The position numbers were made by a program, and so were the translations under genes. From NCBI GenBank assembly GCA_021807645.1, contig JAKBCP010000005.1:1-14221 (forward strand): a stretch of 14,221 nt of DNA, in the 5' to 3' direction. Position 1 is the first letter of the stretch; the number at the start of each line of letters is the position of its first letter. This DNA comes from a bacterium. GTDB taxonomy: Bacteria > Vulcanimicrobiota > Vulcanimicrobiia > Vulcanimicrobiales > Vulcanimicrobiaceae. The notes beneath the pieces are model-generated. The model saw only the letters and a list, made by a program, of their open reading frames with translations. It ran no database searches and was not told where the DNA came from. Below, piece by piece: positions 7,465 through 14,005 of this stretch.

Positions 7465-8302
7465 GCCGCATCGCTTACTTTTCGAACCGATCGTGCGCGG
7501 TGCGCTGCTGGAAGATATCGGGCGCGGCGGCGATCTCACCACCGAGTCGATCTTTCCGGCCGGACGCCGTGCGACCGGCACTATCGCGGCGCGAAAGCCG
7601 GGAACGCTCTCCGGTATCGATGCGGCGCTGCTGGCGTTCGAACTGCTCGACCCGCACGTCGAAGTGCTCGACGTGCGCGACGACGGCACGTCGTTCGAAG
7701 CGGGCGCAACGCTCGCGCGCGTCCTCTGCGATACGCGCGCGTTGCTCGCGGGCGAGCGCAGCGCGCTCAACTTGCTCGGGCATCTCTGCGGCGTCGCGAC
7801 GCTCGCGCGCGCCTACGTCGATGCCGTCGCGGGAACCAAAGCGCGCATCGTCTGTACGCGGAAGACGACGCCGGGGCTGCGCGTGCTGGAGAAATACGCC
7901 GTGCGTTGCGGCGGCGGCGAAAACCATCGCTTCGCTCTCGACGACGCGGTGTTGATTAAAGATAACCATATCGCGCTTGCGGGTTCGATTCATAACGCCG
8001 TTGCGGCGGTTCGCGCCGAGATCGGGCACATGGTGAAAGTCGAGGTGGAGGTCGATACGCTCGATCAACTCCGCGCGCTGCTCGCCGAACCCGTCGATGC
8101 GGTGTTGCTCGACAATATGTCGCCGCAGATGCTTCGCGAAGCGGTCGAGATCGTCGGCGGTCGCTTCGTCACCGAGGCGAGCGGCGGGGTCGATCTCGCT
8201 CGCGTCGGCGAGATCGCCAAGAGCGGCGTCGATCTCATCTCGGTTGGGCGCATCACGCACAGCGCACCGAATCTCGACATCGGCCTCGATATCGCACCGT
8301 AA
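7457..8302 (+). CDS. nadC: Nicotinate-nucleotide pyrophosphorylase (carboxylating) NadC
   Basis: This enzyme converts quinolinate and phosphoribosyl pyrophosphate to nicotinate mononucleotide and CO2, completing the pathway begun by NadB and NadA. Motifs seen: EDIGRGGDLTTES near the N-terminus, LNLLGHLCGVAT, CTRKTTPGLR (Arg135, Lys136), GGGENHRFALDD (His157), IKDNH (Lys168-His171), VEVEVDTLDQL, LLDNMSP and EASGGV. The frame stays open upstream to 7217, but the 281-residue version starting at the ATG at 7457 matches the usual family length and begins just before the conserved region, so the longer start is rejected. It overlaps the end of nadB by 8 nt, indicating coupled translation. It is the last gene of the nad operon; a weak GC hairpin and a repeat cluster follow. 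Confidence 0.96.
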   Translation: MRKPHRLLFEPIVRGALLEDIGRGGDLTTESIFPAGRRATGTIAARKPGTLSGIDAALLAFELLDPHVEVLDVRDDGTSFEAGATLARVLCDTRALLAGERSALNLLGHLCGVATLARAYVDAVAGTKARIVCTRKTTPGLRVLEKYAVRCGGGENHRFALDDAVLIKDNHIALAGSIHNAVAAVRAEIGHMVKVEVEVDTLDQLRALLAEPVDAVLLDNMSPQMLREAVEIVGGRFVTEASGGVDLARVGEIAKSGVDLISVGRITHSAPNLDIGLDIAP

Positions 8303-8303
8303 C

Positions 8304-8323
8304 GGCGCTGCGTAGCAGCCGCC
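8304..8323 (+). other. GC hairpin directly after nadC
   Basis: A stem GCTGC (8307-8311) with loop GTA and GCAGC (8315-8319) can be lengthened by GGC (8304-8306) pairing with GCC (8321-8323) across one bulged base. It starts two bases after the nadC stop. No T-tract follows, so it is not a standard intrinsic terminator, though it may protect the 3' end of the nad transcript. Confidence 0.35.
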
Positions 8324-8327
8324 GCAA

Positions 8328-8447
8328 TGTCAGCTCGAGTAGATCGCGCGGCAGCCGCAATGTCAGCCCGAGTAGATCGCGCGGCAGCCGCAATGTCAGC
8401 CCGAGTAGATCGCGCGGCAGCCGCAATGTCAGCCCGAGTAGATCGCG
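8328..8447 (+). repeat. 33-bp direct tandem repeat (three full units plus 21 bp of a fourth)
   Basis: Units at 8328-8360, 8361-8393 and 8394-8426 are identical except for one base (T8335 in the first unit, C in the others). The fourth copy matches for 21 bp (8427-8447) and then departs to complete a palindromic element. Each unit begins TGTCAGC(C/T)CGAGTAG, so the array consists of repeated 5' halves of that element joined by a short linker. The 33-bp period is a multiple of three, so the array is open in some frames and mimics a repetitive protein; I see no other sign of coding. The near-identity implies recent expansion. Confidence 0.95.
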
Positions 8448-8466
8448 AAGCGATCGTATCGAGGGC
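8427..8466 (+). repeat. Structured palindromic repeat element, forward copy
   Basis: After TGTCA (8427-8431), an outer stem GCCC (8432-8435) can pair with GGGC (8463-8466). GA pairs with TC (8436-8437 with 8459-8460), leaving GA (8461-8462) bulged. GTA lies on both sides (8438-8440 and 8456-8458) of an inner stem GATCGC/GCGATC (8441-8446 with 8450-8455) closed by the loop GAA. The tip GCGAAGC is a known exceptionally stable DNA mini-hairpin. The inverted copy at 8479-8516 has the same layout with different but still paired stems. Confidence 0.8.
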
Positions 8467-8478
8467 GGTGCAACGTCG

Positions 8479-8516
8479 CGCCTCGATACGCCGCTTCGCG
8501 GCTACTCGGCGTGACA
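8479..8516 (-). repeat. Structured palindromic repeat element, inverted copy
   Basis: Read on the minus strand from 8516: TGTCA, then CGCC (8511-8508) pairing with GGCG (8482-8479), GA with TC, the same bulged GA, the same flanking GTA triplets, an inner stem GCCGC/GCGGC (8502-8498 with 8494-8490) and the loop GAA. Relative to the forward copy both stems changed while pairing was kept. The two copies face each other across 12 bp (8467-8478). Confidence 0.8.
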
Positions 8517-8560
8517 CGGAGCTACTCGGCGTGACACGGAGATACTCGGCGTGACAGCGC
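8501..8560 (-). repeat. 20-bp direct tandem repeat (two identical units plus a partial third)
   Basis: 8501-8520 and 8521-8540 are identical; 8541-8560 matches except at base 2 and in its last four bases. On the minus strand each unit carries TGTCACGCCGAGTA, the 5' half of the inverted palindromic element, so this mirrors the 33-bp array on the left but with its own linker. The array lies beside the 3' end of the DUF202 gene. Confidence 0.93.
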
Positions 8561-8575
8561 TGCGCTTCCGATCGC

Positions 8576-8953
8576 CTATCGCAGGGCGAAGAGTTGCGTG
8601 GCGACGATCGCGCCGATCCCCACGAGCATCGCCGTTCCGACGACCGCCCAGGCGACCGGCAGTGCGAGCGTCTCGCCGCGGCGCAGAGCGCGATCGGTGA
8701 GCGCGTAGCGAAGCGCCCCGGCGATGCCGAAGAGCACGCCGACGATTGCCATGACGACGCCGAACCACGAGGCCATACCCTCGTTGACGGTGCTTTTTAG
8801 GTGCAATACTCCGGAGAACTCGCGCAGAACGAGCGAGAAGCGCGCGATAACGAAGCCGAAGGCGATAAACGAGAGCGAGGTGCGGACGTAGGAGAGAAAG
8901 GTGCGCTCGTTTGCAAGAACGTCGTTGGGCTTGATATCGGAGGCTTGAAACAT
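8576..8953 (-). CDS. DUF202 (YidH-like) small membrane protein
   Basis: A 125-residue membrane protein with the DUF202 signature near the N-terminus (LANERTFLSYVRTSLSFIAF followed by GFVIARF). Three hydrophobic segments are visible at about 26-43, 62-84 and 100-121. The family has no established biochemical function. The ATG at 8951-8953 puts the signature at its usual distance from the N-terminus; only a weak GCGGGG lies just upstream, too close to be a convincing ribosome site. The gene stands alone on the minus strand, with its 3' end facing the repeat cluster and its start 59 bp from the divergent aminopeptidase gene. Nothing in the sequence ties it functionally to either neighbour. Confidence 0.88.
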   Translation of the reverse strand: MFQASDIKPNDVLANERTFLSYVRTSLSFIAFGFVIARFSLVLREFSGVLHLKSTVNEGMASWFGVVMAIVGVLFGIAGALRYALTDRALRRGETLALPVAWAVVGTAMLVGIGAIVATQLFALR

Positions 8954-8965
8954 GCCCCGCGGTTA

Positions 8966-8978
8966 CGCTCCGGGAGCG
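8966..8978. promoter_or_regulatory. Palindrome in the DUF202/pepP divergent spacer
   Basis: A perfect 13-bp palindrome CGCTCC-G-GGAGCG lies in the 59-bp spacer between the two divergent genes, where their promoters should be. It could be an operator. Chance occurrence in GC-rich DNA is also possible. Confidence 0.3.
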
Positions 8979-9012
8979 GACGTTCCTAGGGAGAACGCGA
9001 AGAAAAGACCCT

Positions 9013-10386
9013 ATGAGCGAGCTTCAAGAACGCGCGAGTCACGACCCCGATAACCCGCAGGCCCTGATCGATTTTATGTCCTCGGGCTGGCTGCACCAGG
9101 CGCCGGTCCGGAAGGCGCACCCCGAGATCGCCCGCTTCCAGGCACGGCGTTGCGAACTCGCCGCCCGTTTCCCGGGCGAATACCTCGTGCTTTCCGCCGG
9201 AACCGAGCACGTACGGGCGAACGATACCCAGTTTCGTTTCCGTCCGGATAGCGATTTTGCGTATCTTATGGGCGGCGGCGAGCCCGATGAATTGCTGGTT
9301 CTCGAACCCGACGGCAGCCGCCACCGCGCGCGGCTCTTTACCGCCGCGCACAACCGTGGGACCGCGGCCTTTTTTACCGATCGCGTCCGTGGCGAGCTCT
9401 GGGTCGGTCGCCATCGCGGGCTCGAAGAGAGCCAGGCCTACTATGCCGTCGATTCCGTCGCCGATCTCGCGGAAAAAGCGGAGTATCTGCGCGATATTCA
9501 TGCCGCCGGAACGCGCGTACGCGTCCTCGGCGAGGATGAAGAGCTCGGACAGGTGCTCGCAGAGATGCGGCTCATCAAAGATGAGTACGAAATCGCCGAG
9601 CTACGAAAAGCGGTCGAGATCACCAAGCGCGGTTTCGAAGACGCGATTCGCGTGATGCGCGCCGGTCGAGGCGAGCGTGCGATCGAGGCGGCGTTCTGGG
9701 CGCGCGCCCGGATCGAAGCGAACGATGTCGGCTATCTCACGATCGCCGCAGCCGGGCATCATGCGTGTACCCTGCATTGGAATCGCAACACCGGGTTGCT
9801 CGAATCGGGAGCGTTGCTGTTACTCGATGCCGGCGTCGAGTGCGACTCGCTCTACACCGCCGACGTCACGCGCACGCTGCCGGTCGGCGGACGCTTTAGC
9901 CGTCAACAGCGGGCCGTCTACGAGTTGGTGTGGGAGGCACAGCGCGCGGCGATGGCCGCGGTCGTACCGGGGAACGAATTCCGCGAGCCGCATCGTCGAG
10001 CGATGCGCGTGCTCGCCGAAGGGTTGATCGATCTTGGGATCCTCACGTGTTCGCTCGACGAGGCGCTCGACCCGGAGAAACAACTCTATCGTCGTTACTC
10101 GCTCCACGGCGTCAGCCACATGTTGGGTATCGACGTTCACGACTGCGCGCGCGCGCGCATGGAGACCTATCGGTATGGAACGCTGCGCGAAGGCATGGTG
10201 CTCACCGTCGAACCCGGGCTCTACTTCCAGCCCGACGATGCGACGGTTCCCGAAGAGTATCGCGGGATCGGCGTGCGGATCGAAGACGACCTCGTCGTCA
10301 CCGCAACCGGCGGCGAGAATCTCTCGGAGATTCTGCCCTCGCGAATCGATGACGTAGAACGCTGGATCGCAACGCTCCACGCGTGA
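9013..10386 (+). CDS. pepP: Xaa-Pro aminopeptidase (M24B, aminopeptidase P)
   Basis: A 457-residue cytoplasmic metallopeptidase that removes an N-terminal residue preceding proline. The N-terminal domain (about 40-190) includes FRFRPDSDFAYLMGG, the usual AMP_N feature. The C-terminal pita-bread domain carries all five metal ligands: Asp272 (LLLDAG), Asp284 (YTADVTR), His369 in HGVSHMLGIDVHD, Glu400 (VEPGLY) and Glu424 (RIEDD). Their spacing is that of Escherichia coli PepP, so activity is expected with two Mn2+ or similar ions. There is no signal peptide. The ATG at 9013 follows a weak purine-rich AGAAAAG at 9001-9007. The gene is divergent from the DUF202 gene and its stop overlaps the start of the permease gene (GTGA, 10383-10386), which implies an operon. 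Confidence 0.95.
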   Translation: MSELQERASHDPDNPQALIDFMSSGWLHQAPVRKAHPEIARFQARRCELAARFPGEYLVLSAGTEHVRANDTQFRFRPDSDFAYLMGGGEPDELLVLEPDGSRHRARLFTAAHNRGTAAFFTDRVRGELWVGRHRGLEESQAYYAVDSVADLAEKAEYLRDIHAAGTRVRVLGEDEELGQVLAEMRLIKDEYEIAELRKAVEITKRGFEDAIRVMRAGRGERAIEAAFWARARIEANDVGYLTIAAAGHHACTLHWNRNTGLLESGALLLLDAGVECDSLYTADVTRTLPVGGRFSRQQRAVYELVWEAQRAAMAAVVPGNEFREPHRRAMRVLAEGLIDLGILTCSLDEALDPEKQLYRRYSLHGVSHMLGIDVHDCARARMETYRYGTLREGMVLTVEPGLYFQPDDATVPEEYRGIGVRIEDDLVVTATGGENLSEILPSRIDDVERWIATLHA

Positions 10387-11747
10387 GCGAGGCGTCGCCG
10401 CAGTACGGGGAACGCATCGCCGCAATCGAGCCGTTGGGAACGCAGACCGTTCCCGAAGGCGAACGGCATGGGCGCGCACGGGATCTTTTCGCGCTCTGGT
10501 ATTCGGCGAACGCCGAGATCGCGACATGGATGGTCGGCGTCTATGTCGTCGCACTCTACGGAACCGATCTGCGTTCGGCGGCGATCGGGATCGTCGTCGG
10601 CAATATCGCAGGCTATGCATTGCTTGGATGGCTCAGCACGCGCGCTCCGCGCGACGGCGTGCCGCAGATGCTCGCATCGCAGCGCGCATTCGGTGCGCTC
10701 GGTAATCGCGCACCGGCGACGCTTGCGTTTCTCGCCGGCGTCGGCTGGTTCGCAGTCAATAGCGTCTTCGGTGCCTACGCGCTCTCGACGCTGACGCATT
10801 GGCGCTTTTCGCCGAGCCTGGCAGCGTTGGTACTTGCACAGGTGGTGCTCGCCGCCTACGGCCACAATCTGATCCATGCCTTCCAGCGTATCGCCGTCGC
10901 GATGCTCACCGCCGGTTTTGTAGCGATCGCCGTCGCGACGCTCGCCATGCACGCCGCGGCGACCGGTTTCCATCCCGATGCTCCGCTCGCGCTCGGCGGG
11001 GCGATCGCCGGCTTCTCGTTTGCGATCGCGCTCTCGTTCTCGTACGCCACCGGCTGGCTTCCCTGTGCGGCCGACTACGCGCGGTATCTGCCGCGCGATA
11101 CCTCGCGGCGCTCGCTCTTCTGGTATAGCTTTTTAGGAAGCGCGCTGCCGTGCATCGCCATCGAAGTGCTCGGGGCGCTCGCCGCTACCGCGCTCGGGCA
11201 GCGTGCCGATGCCGCACAATCACCGACCGATGCGATCGCCGCGCTCTTGGGGCATGGCCTCGTCGCGGGCGTTGCACTCGCGACGATCGTGCTGGGGACG
11301 CTCACCGCGAACAGCATGAACCTCTACTCCGGTGCGCTCGCCGCGCTTGTCGCCACCCGCATCTCCATTCCGCGCTTCGTCGCTGCGCTTGTCGTCGGCG
11401 GGATCGGCGCCGCGATCGCATTTTTCGGCAGCGATCCTCGCGTGGCCGCCGAGGGCTACTCGAACTTCCTCCTCTTGCTTTCCTATTGGACCGCGCCGTG
11501 GGCCGCGGTCGTGCTCTTCGCACGCGAACGCGACGATCCGCAACGGGCAACCGGGCTGCGCGTCGGCACGGCGGCATGGCTGCTCGGCGTTCTCGCCTCG
11601 CTACCGTTTTGGAACCAGGCCTGGTACGTGGGCCCGGTTCCACGCGCCTTTCCGGCGCTCGGCGATCTCTCGTACGAGGTCGGCTTCGTCGTGGCGGCGG
11701 CGGCGCTGTACGTGCTGCAACGAAACTTTCCGAAGGTTCCCGAGTAA
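10383..11747 (+). CDS. NCS1-family permease (purine/cytosine permease-like)
   Basis: A 454-residue polytopic membrane protein of the nucleobase:cation symporter-1 family, which imports cytosine, purines, allantoin or related rings with H+ or Na+. The N-terminal tail (about 1-35) is hydrophilic and leads into LWYSANAEIATWMVG, where NCS1 proteins have their first helix and substrate-site residues. About twelve hydrophobic segments follow, with GVGWFAVNSVFGAY, ADYARYLP and TANSMNLYSG at the places typical of the family. The substrate cannot be read from the sequence. The GTG start overlaps the pepP stop by 4 nt, so its expression probably depends on translation of pepP. The exporter ATPase gene begins 35 bp after its stop. 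Length and helix pattern are normal for CodB-like members. Confidence 0.87.
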   Translation: MSEASPQYGERIAAIEPLGTQTVPEGERHGRARDLFALWYSANAEIATWMVGVYVVALYGTDLRSAAIGIVVGNIAGYALLGWLSTRAPRDGVPQMLASQRAFGALGNRAPATLAFLAGVGWFAVNSVFGAYALSTLTHWRFSPSLAALVLAQVVLAAYGHNLIHAFQRIAVAMLTAGFVAIAVATLAMHAAATGFHPDAPLALGGAIAGFSFAIALSFSYATGWLPCAADYARYLPRDTSRRSLFWYSFLGSALPCIAIEVLGALAATALGQRADAAQSPTDAIAALLGHGLVAGVALATIVLGTLTANSMNLYSGALAALVATRISIPRFVAALVVGGIGAAIAFFGSDPRVAAEGYSNFLLLLSYWTAPWAAVVLFARERDDPQRATGLRVGTAAWLLGVLASLPFWNQAWYVGPVPRAFPALGDLSYEVGFVVAAAALYVLQRNFPKVPE

Positions 11748-11771
11748 AGACCCGCAAGACCCTCGCTGCAA

Positions 11772-11776
11772 GGGAG
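11772..11776 (+). promoter_or_regulatory. Ribosome-binding site that decides the TTG start of the ABC ATPase
   Basis: GGGAG lies six bases before the TTG at 11783 and is the only good site near the start of the conserved ABC sequence; no in-frame ATG or GTG lies nearby. A run of seven T residues separates the site from the start codon. Confidence 0.65.
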
Positions 11777-11782
11777 ATTTTT

Positions 11783-12679
11783 TTGTTATCCGTCGAGCAC
11801 ATTCAAAAAAGCTTCGGTAACGTGCAAGCGTTACGCGACGTTTCGTTCGCCGTCGATGCCGGCTCGGTCTTCGGCCTACTCGGGCCGAACGGTTCGGGGA
11901 AGACCACGACGATGCGCACGATTCTCAATATCCTCAACCCCGACGGCGGGCAGGTGACCTGGAACGGGAAACCGATCGATCGTGCGGTGCGCCGTCGCTT
12001 CGGCTACCTTCCCGAGGAGCGCGGCCTCTACGGGAAGATGGCGGTGCGCGAACAGATCGTCTATTTCGGGCGGCTGCACGGCTTGCACGAACCCGATGCC
12101 GCCAAGCGCGCCGATGCGTGGATCGAGCGGCTGGAGATCGGCGACTACGCGCTGCGCCCCTCCGCCGAGCTCTCGAAAGGAAACCAGCAGAAGGTGCAGA
12201 TTGCCTGCGCGGCGCTCCACGAGCCCGAACTGCTGATTCTCGACGAGCCGTTCTCCGGGCTCGACCCCGTCAACGCCGATATTTTACTCGCCGTGTTGAT
12301 CGATCTCAAGAAGAAGGGCACCACGCTCGTACTCTCGAGCCACCAAATGTGGCAACTCGAACAACTCTGTACCGCGTTCTGCGTCATCAATAAGGGCGAG
12401 ACGCGCGCTTCGGGTACGCTTGCGGAGTTGCGCTCCGCATGGCCGACGCGCATCGTTCGGGTCGGCCCCGATAGCCCGGCGCTTCGCGGCGCGGCCGAAA
12501 AAATCGGCGCGACCATCGCCGGCAGCGAGAACGGCGACCTCGATCTGAACGTACCGGCGACGAGCGATTTCGCCGCGATGTTGCGCGGCTTCGCCCAAGC
12601 GGATTCCATCGTGAAATTCGAAGTCGTCGAACCTTCGTTGCACGACATCTATCTACGCGCGATCGGAGTTGCGGCATGA
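11783..12679 (+). CDS. ABC transporter ATP-binding protein, NatA/YhaQ-like
   Basis: A 298-residue cytoplasmic ATPase that drives export through the membrane partner encoded next. Motifs: Walker A GPNGSGKTT (34-42), signature LSKGNQQK (130-137), Walker B LLILDEPFSGLDP (Asp154, catalytic Glu155) and the H-loop His187 in LSSHQMW. At the Q-loop the sequence is YLPEERGLYGKM with Glu78 where most ABC ATPases have Gln; this is common in the NatA/YhaQ group. A C-terminal extension of about 85 residues corresponds to the DUF4162-type domain of such exporters. The frame is open further upstream, but that part is antisense-like sequence inside the permease gene; the TTG at 11783 with GGGAG gives the expected start MLSVEHIQKSFG. 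It shares ATGA with the permease gene. The substrate (Na+, drug or peptide) is unknown. Confidence 0.93.
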   Translation: MLSVEHIQKSFGNVQALRDVSFAVDAGSVFGLLGPNGSGKTTTMRTILNILNPDGGQVTWNGKPIDRAVRRRFGYLPEERGLYGKMAVREQIVYFGRLHGLHEPDAAKRADAWIERLEIGDYALRPSAELSKGNQQKVQIACAALHEPELLILDEPFSGLDPVNADILLAVLIDLKKKGTTLVLSSHQMWQLEQLCTAFCVINKGETRASGTLAELRSAWPTRIVRVGPDSPALRGAAEKIGATIAGSENGDLDLNVPATSDFAAMLRGFAQADSIVKFEVVEPSLHDIYLRAIGVAA

Positions 12680-13926
12680 ACGACTTTATAACGGTCTATT
12701 CCGGCGACCTGATGCGCCGCATCAAATCGCGCCCGTTCCTCATCGGGCTCATGCTGGGTACGCTGGCCATCGTAGCGATGTTCAAGTTGCCGACGGTGCT
12801 TGCCCCGACGATCGTCAACCAAGGCACCAGGCTGGTCATCGTCGCCGATGCGCCGCTCGCGGCGCAGGCGCGCCCGCTGCTGGCAAAAACGCTTACCGTC
12901 AAAGGGGTGGTCCCCGCAGGAACCACGGTCGACCGCGCGCTGTTGCAGCGCTTCGATGCCGATAGCGCGGTCTCGATTGCGCAGGTCAAAAGCGGTATCC
13001 GCGTGACGATCTTCGCAAAGAATCCCACCAGCGTGCCGAGCGGCCGCGTTCGCGCCGCGCTACTTCCGCTGCAAGTGCAGCACGCCACCCATCTCACGAG
13101 CGCCCAGATCGCCGCTGCACTCGATGCCAACGTCGAGGTGCGTTCGCTCAGCACGAAATTCCACTCGGTCCATCAGGCGGTTGCGGCGCAAGGGATTGCG
13201 ATGACGCTGGTGGTGTTTCTCTATGTTCTCGTGCTGATGAACAGCCAATTCGTCATGTCGGCGGTCGCCGAAGAGAAGACGAGCCGCATCGCCGAGTTGC
13301 TGATCGCCAGCGTCGACCCGATGGTGTTGCTCGCGGCGAAGGTGCTCGTCGGTGCGACGCTGAGCATCTTGCAGCTATTGGTCTGGGTCGGCATCGGGAT
13401 CGCGCTCGGTTCGGGCGGCGGTGCGGCGAGCGCCGGCGCGGCGAACGCCGGCGCGGCGAACGCCAATCCGTTCTCGCTCTCGGGTCTGCTCGGCAACACG
13501 CTCTCGCCGGAGGTCATCCTCGCGTTCGGCGTCTTCTTTATCCTCGGCTTCCTGCAGATCTCGACGGTCTTTGCGGGCGTTGCATCGTTAATCAACCGCA
13601 CCGAGGATCTCGGAAGTATCTCCGGGCCGATGGTCATCCCGACGATCGCGGGATATTTTATCGGAATCCTCGCAATCAACGCGCCCGCGCTTCCGGTCGT
13701 CACCGTCACGAGCTTCGTTCCGCTGCTCTCGCCGTTCGTGATGTTTGCGCGAATGGCGGTCTCGCACGTTCCGCTCTGGCAGATCGGCACCTCGATCGCG
13801 CTGAATCTCCTCGCGCTCTGGGCCTTCGCGTGGTTCGCCGGCAAGCTCTATCGCGTCGGGATGATGCTCTACGGGCGCCCGCCGAAGCTCGCCCAGGTTT
13901 GGGAGATTCTGCGCTCGCCGTCATAG
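12676..13926 (+). CDS. ABC-2 type exporter permease, NatB/YhaP-like
   Basis: A 416-residue membrane partner of the preceding ATPase. A first helix at about 23-41 is followed by a large hydrophilic loop (about 45-170) that should lie outside the membrane, then about five more helices. The stretch EEKTSRIAELLIASVDP starting at Glu199 is the hallmark of NatB-type permeases and probably contacts the ATPase. A Gly/Ala/Asn-rich loop (about 245-265) is lengthened by a 15-bp duplication (13432-13461). The ATG lies inside the end of the ATPase gene (12676-12679) behind GGAG at 12665-12668, giving coupled translation. NatAB exports Na+ in Bacillus subtilis, but homologues move other substrates, so the substrate here is open. 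No terminator is evident after the stop. Confidence 0.9.
   Translation: MNDFITVYSGDLMRRIKSRPFLIGLMLGTLAIVAMFKLPTVLAPTIVNQGTRLVIVADAPLAAQARPLLAKTLTVKGVVPAGTTVDRALLQRFDADSAVSIAQVKSGIRVTIFAKNPTSVPSGRVRAALLPLQVQHATHLTSAQIAAALDANVEVRSLSTKFHSVHQAVAAQGIAMTLVVFLYVLVLMNSQFVMSAVAEEKTSRIAELLIASVDPMVLLAAKVLVGATLSILQLLVWVGIGIALGSGGGAASAGAANAGAANANPFSLSGLLGNTLSPEVILAFGVFFILGFLQISTVFAGVASLINRTEDLGSISGPMVIPTIAGYFIGILAINAPALPVVTVTSFVPLLSPFVMFARMAVSHVPLWQIGTSIALNLLALWAFAWFAGKLYRVGMMLYGRPPKLAQVWEILRSPS
13432..13461 (+). repeat. 15-bp in-frame tandem duplication inside the permease gene
   Basis: The unit GCCGGCGCGGCGAAC occurs twice without change (13432-13446 and 13447-13461) and encodes AGAAN twice. It lies in a loop between predicted membrane helices and looks like replication slippage tolerated by a flexible linker. 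Confidence 0.9.
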
Positions 13927-13940
13927 CCGCGGCGCGCGCG

Positions 13941-13969
13941 TTGACGAGAGCGGTTCGGGGCGGCATTTC
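13941..13969 (+). promoter_or_regulatory. Weak promoter candidate upstream of dus
   Basis: TTGACG (13941-13946) is a good -35, and 17 bp further on lies CATTTC, a poor -10. Some promoter is likely in the 79-bp gap 13927-14005, because the exporter operon ends there and dus has its own ribosome site, but this exact pair is uncertain. Confidence 0.25.
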
Positions 13970-14005
13970 CCTCGCGAGCGAAAACCCGGTATAGTAGGGA
14001 GCGCT

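Noticed and set aside
8065..8517. Minus-strand frame with repeated STRADIAAAAR
   Set aside because: It covers the antisense of the nadC 3' end and the repeat array; the apparent protein repeat is only the DNA repeat.
8327..8554. Open frame encoding a repetitive 11-residue motif (MSARVDRAAAA)
   Set aside because: It is the 33-bp repeat read as codons; the period is a multiple of three, so frames stay open by default. No ribosome site, and the same DNA is equally open on the minus strand.
8328..8560. CRISPR array
   Set aside because: The repeats are directly adjacent with no unique spacers, the two sides are inverted, and no cas genes are nearby.
13926..13933. GCCGCGGC palindrome after the exporter genes as a terminator
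   Set aside because: Too short, no loop and no T-tract.
13990..13995. TATAGT as a -10 box for dus
   Set aside because: A transcript from it would start near 14002, after the AGGGAG ribosome site and only about four bases before the ATG; no -35 lies at the right distance.
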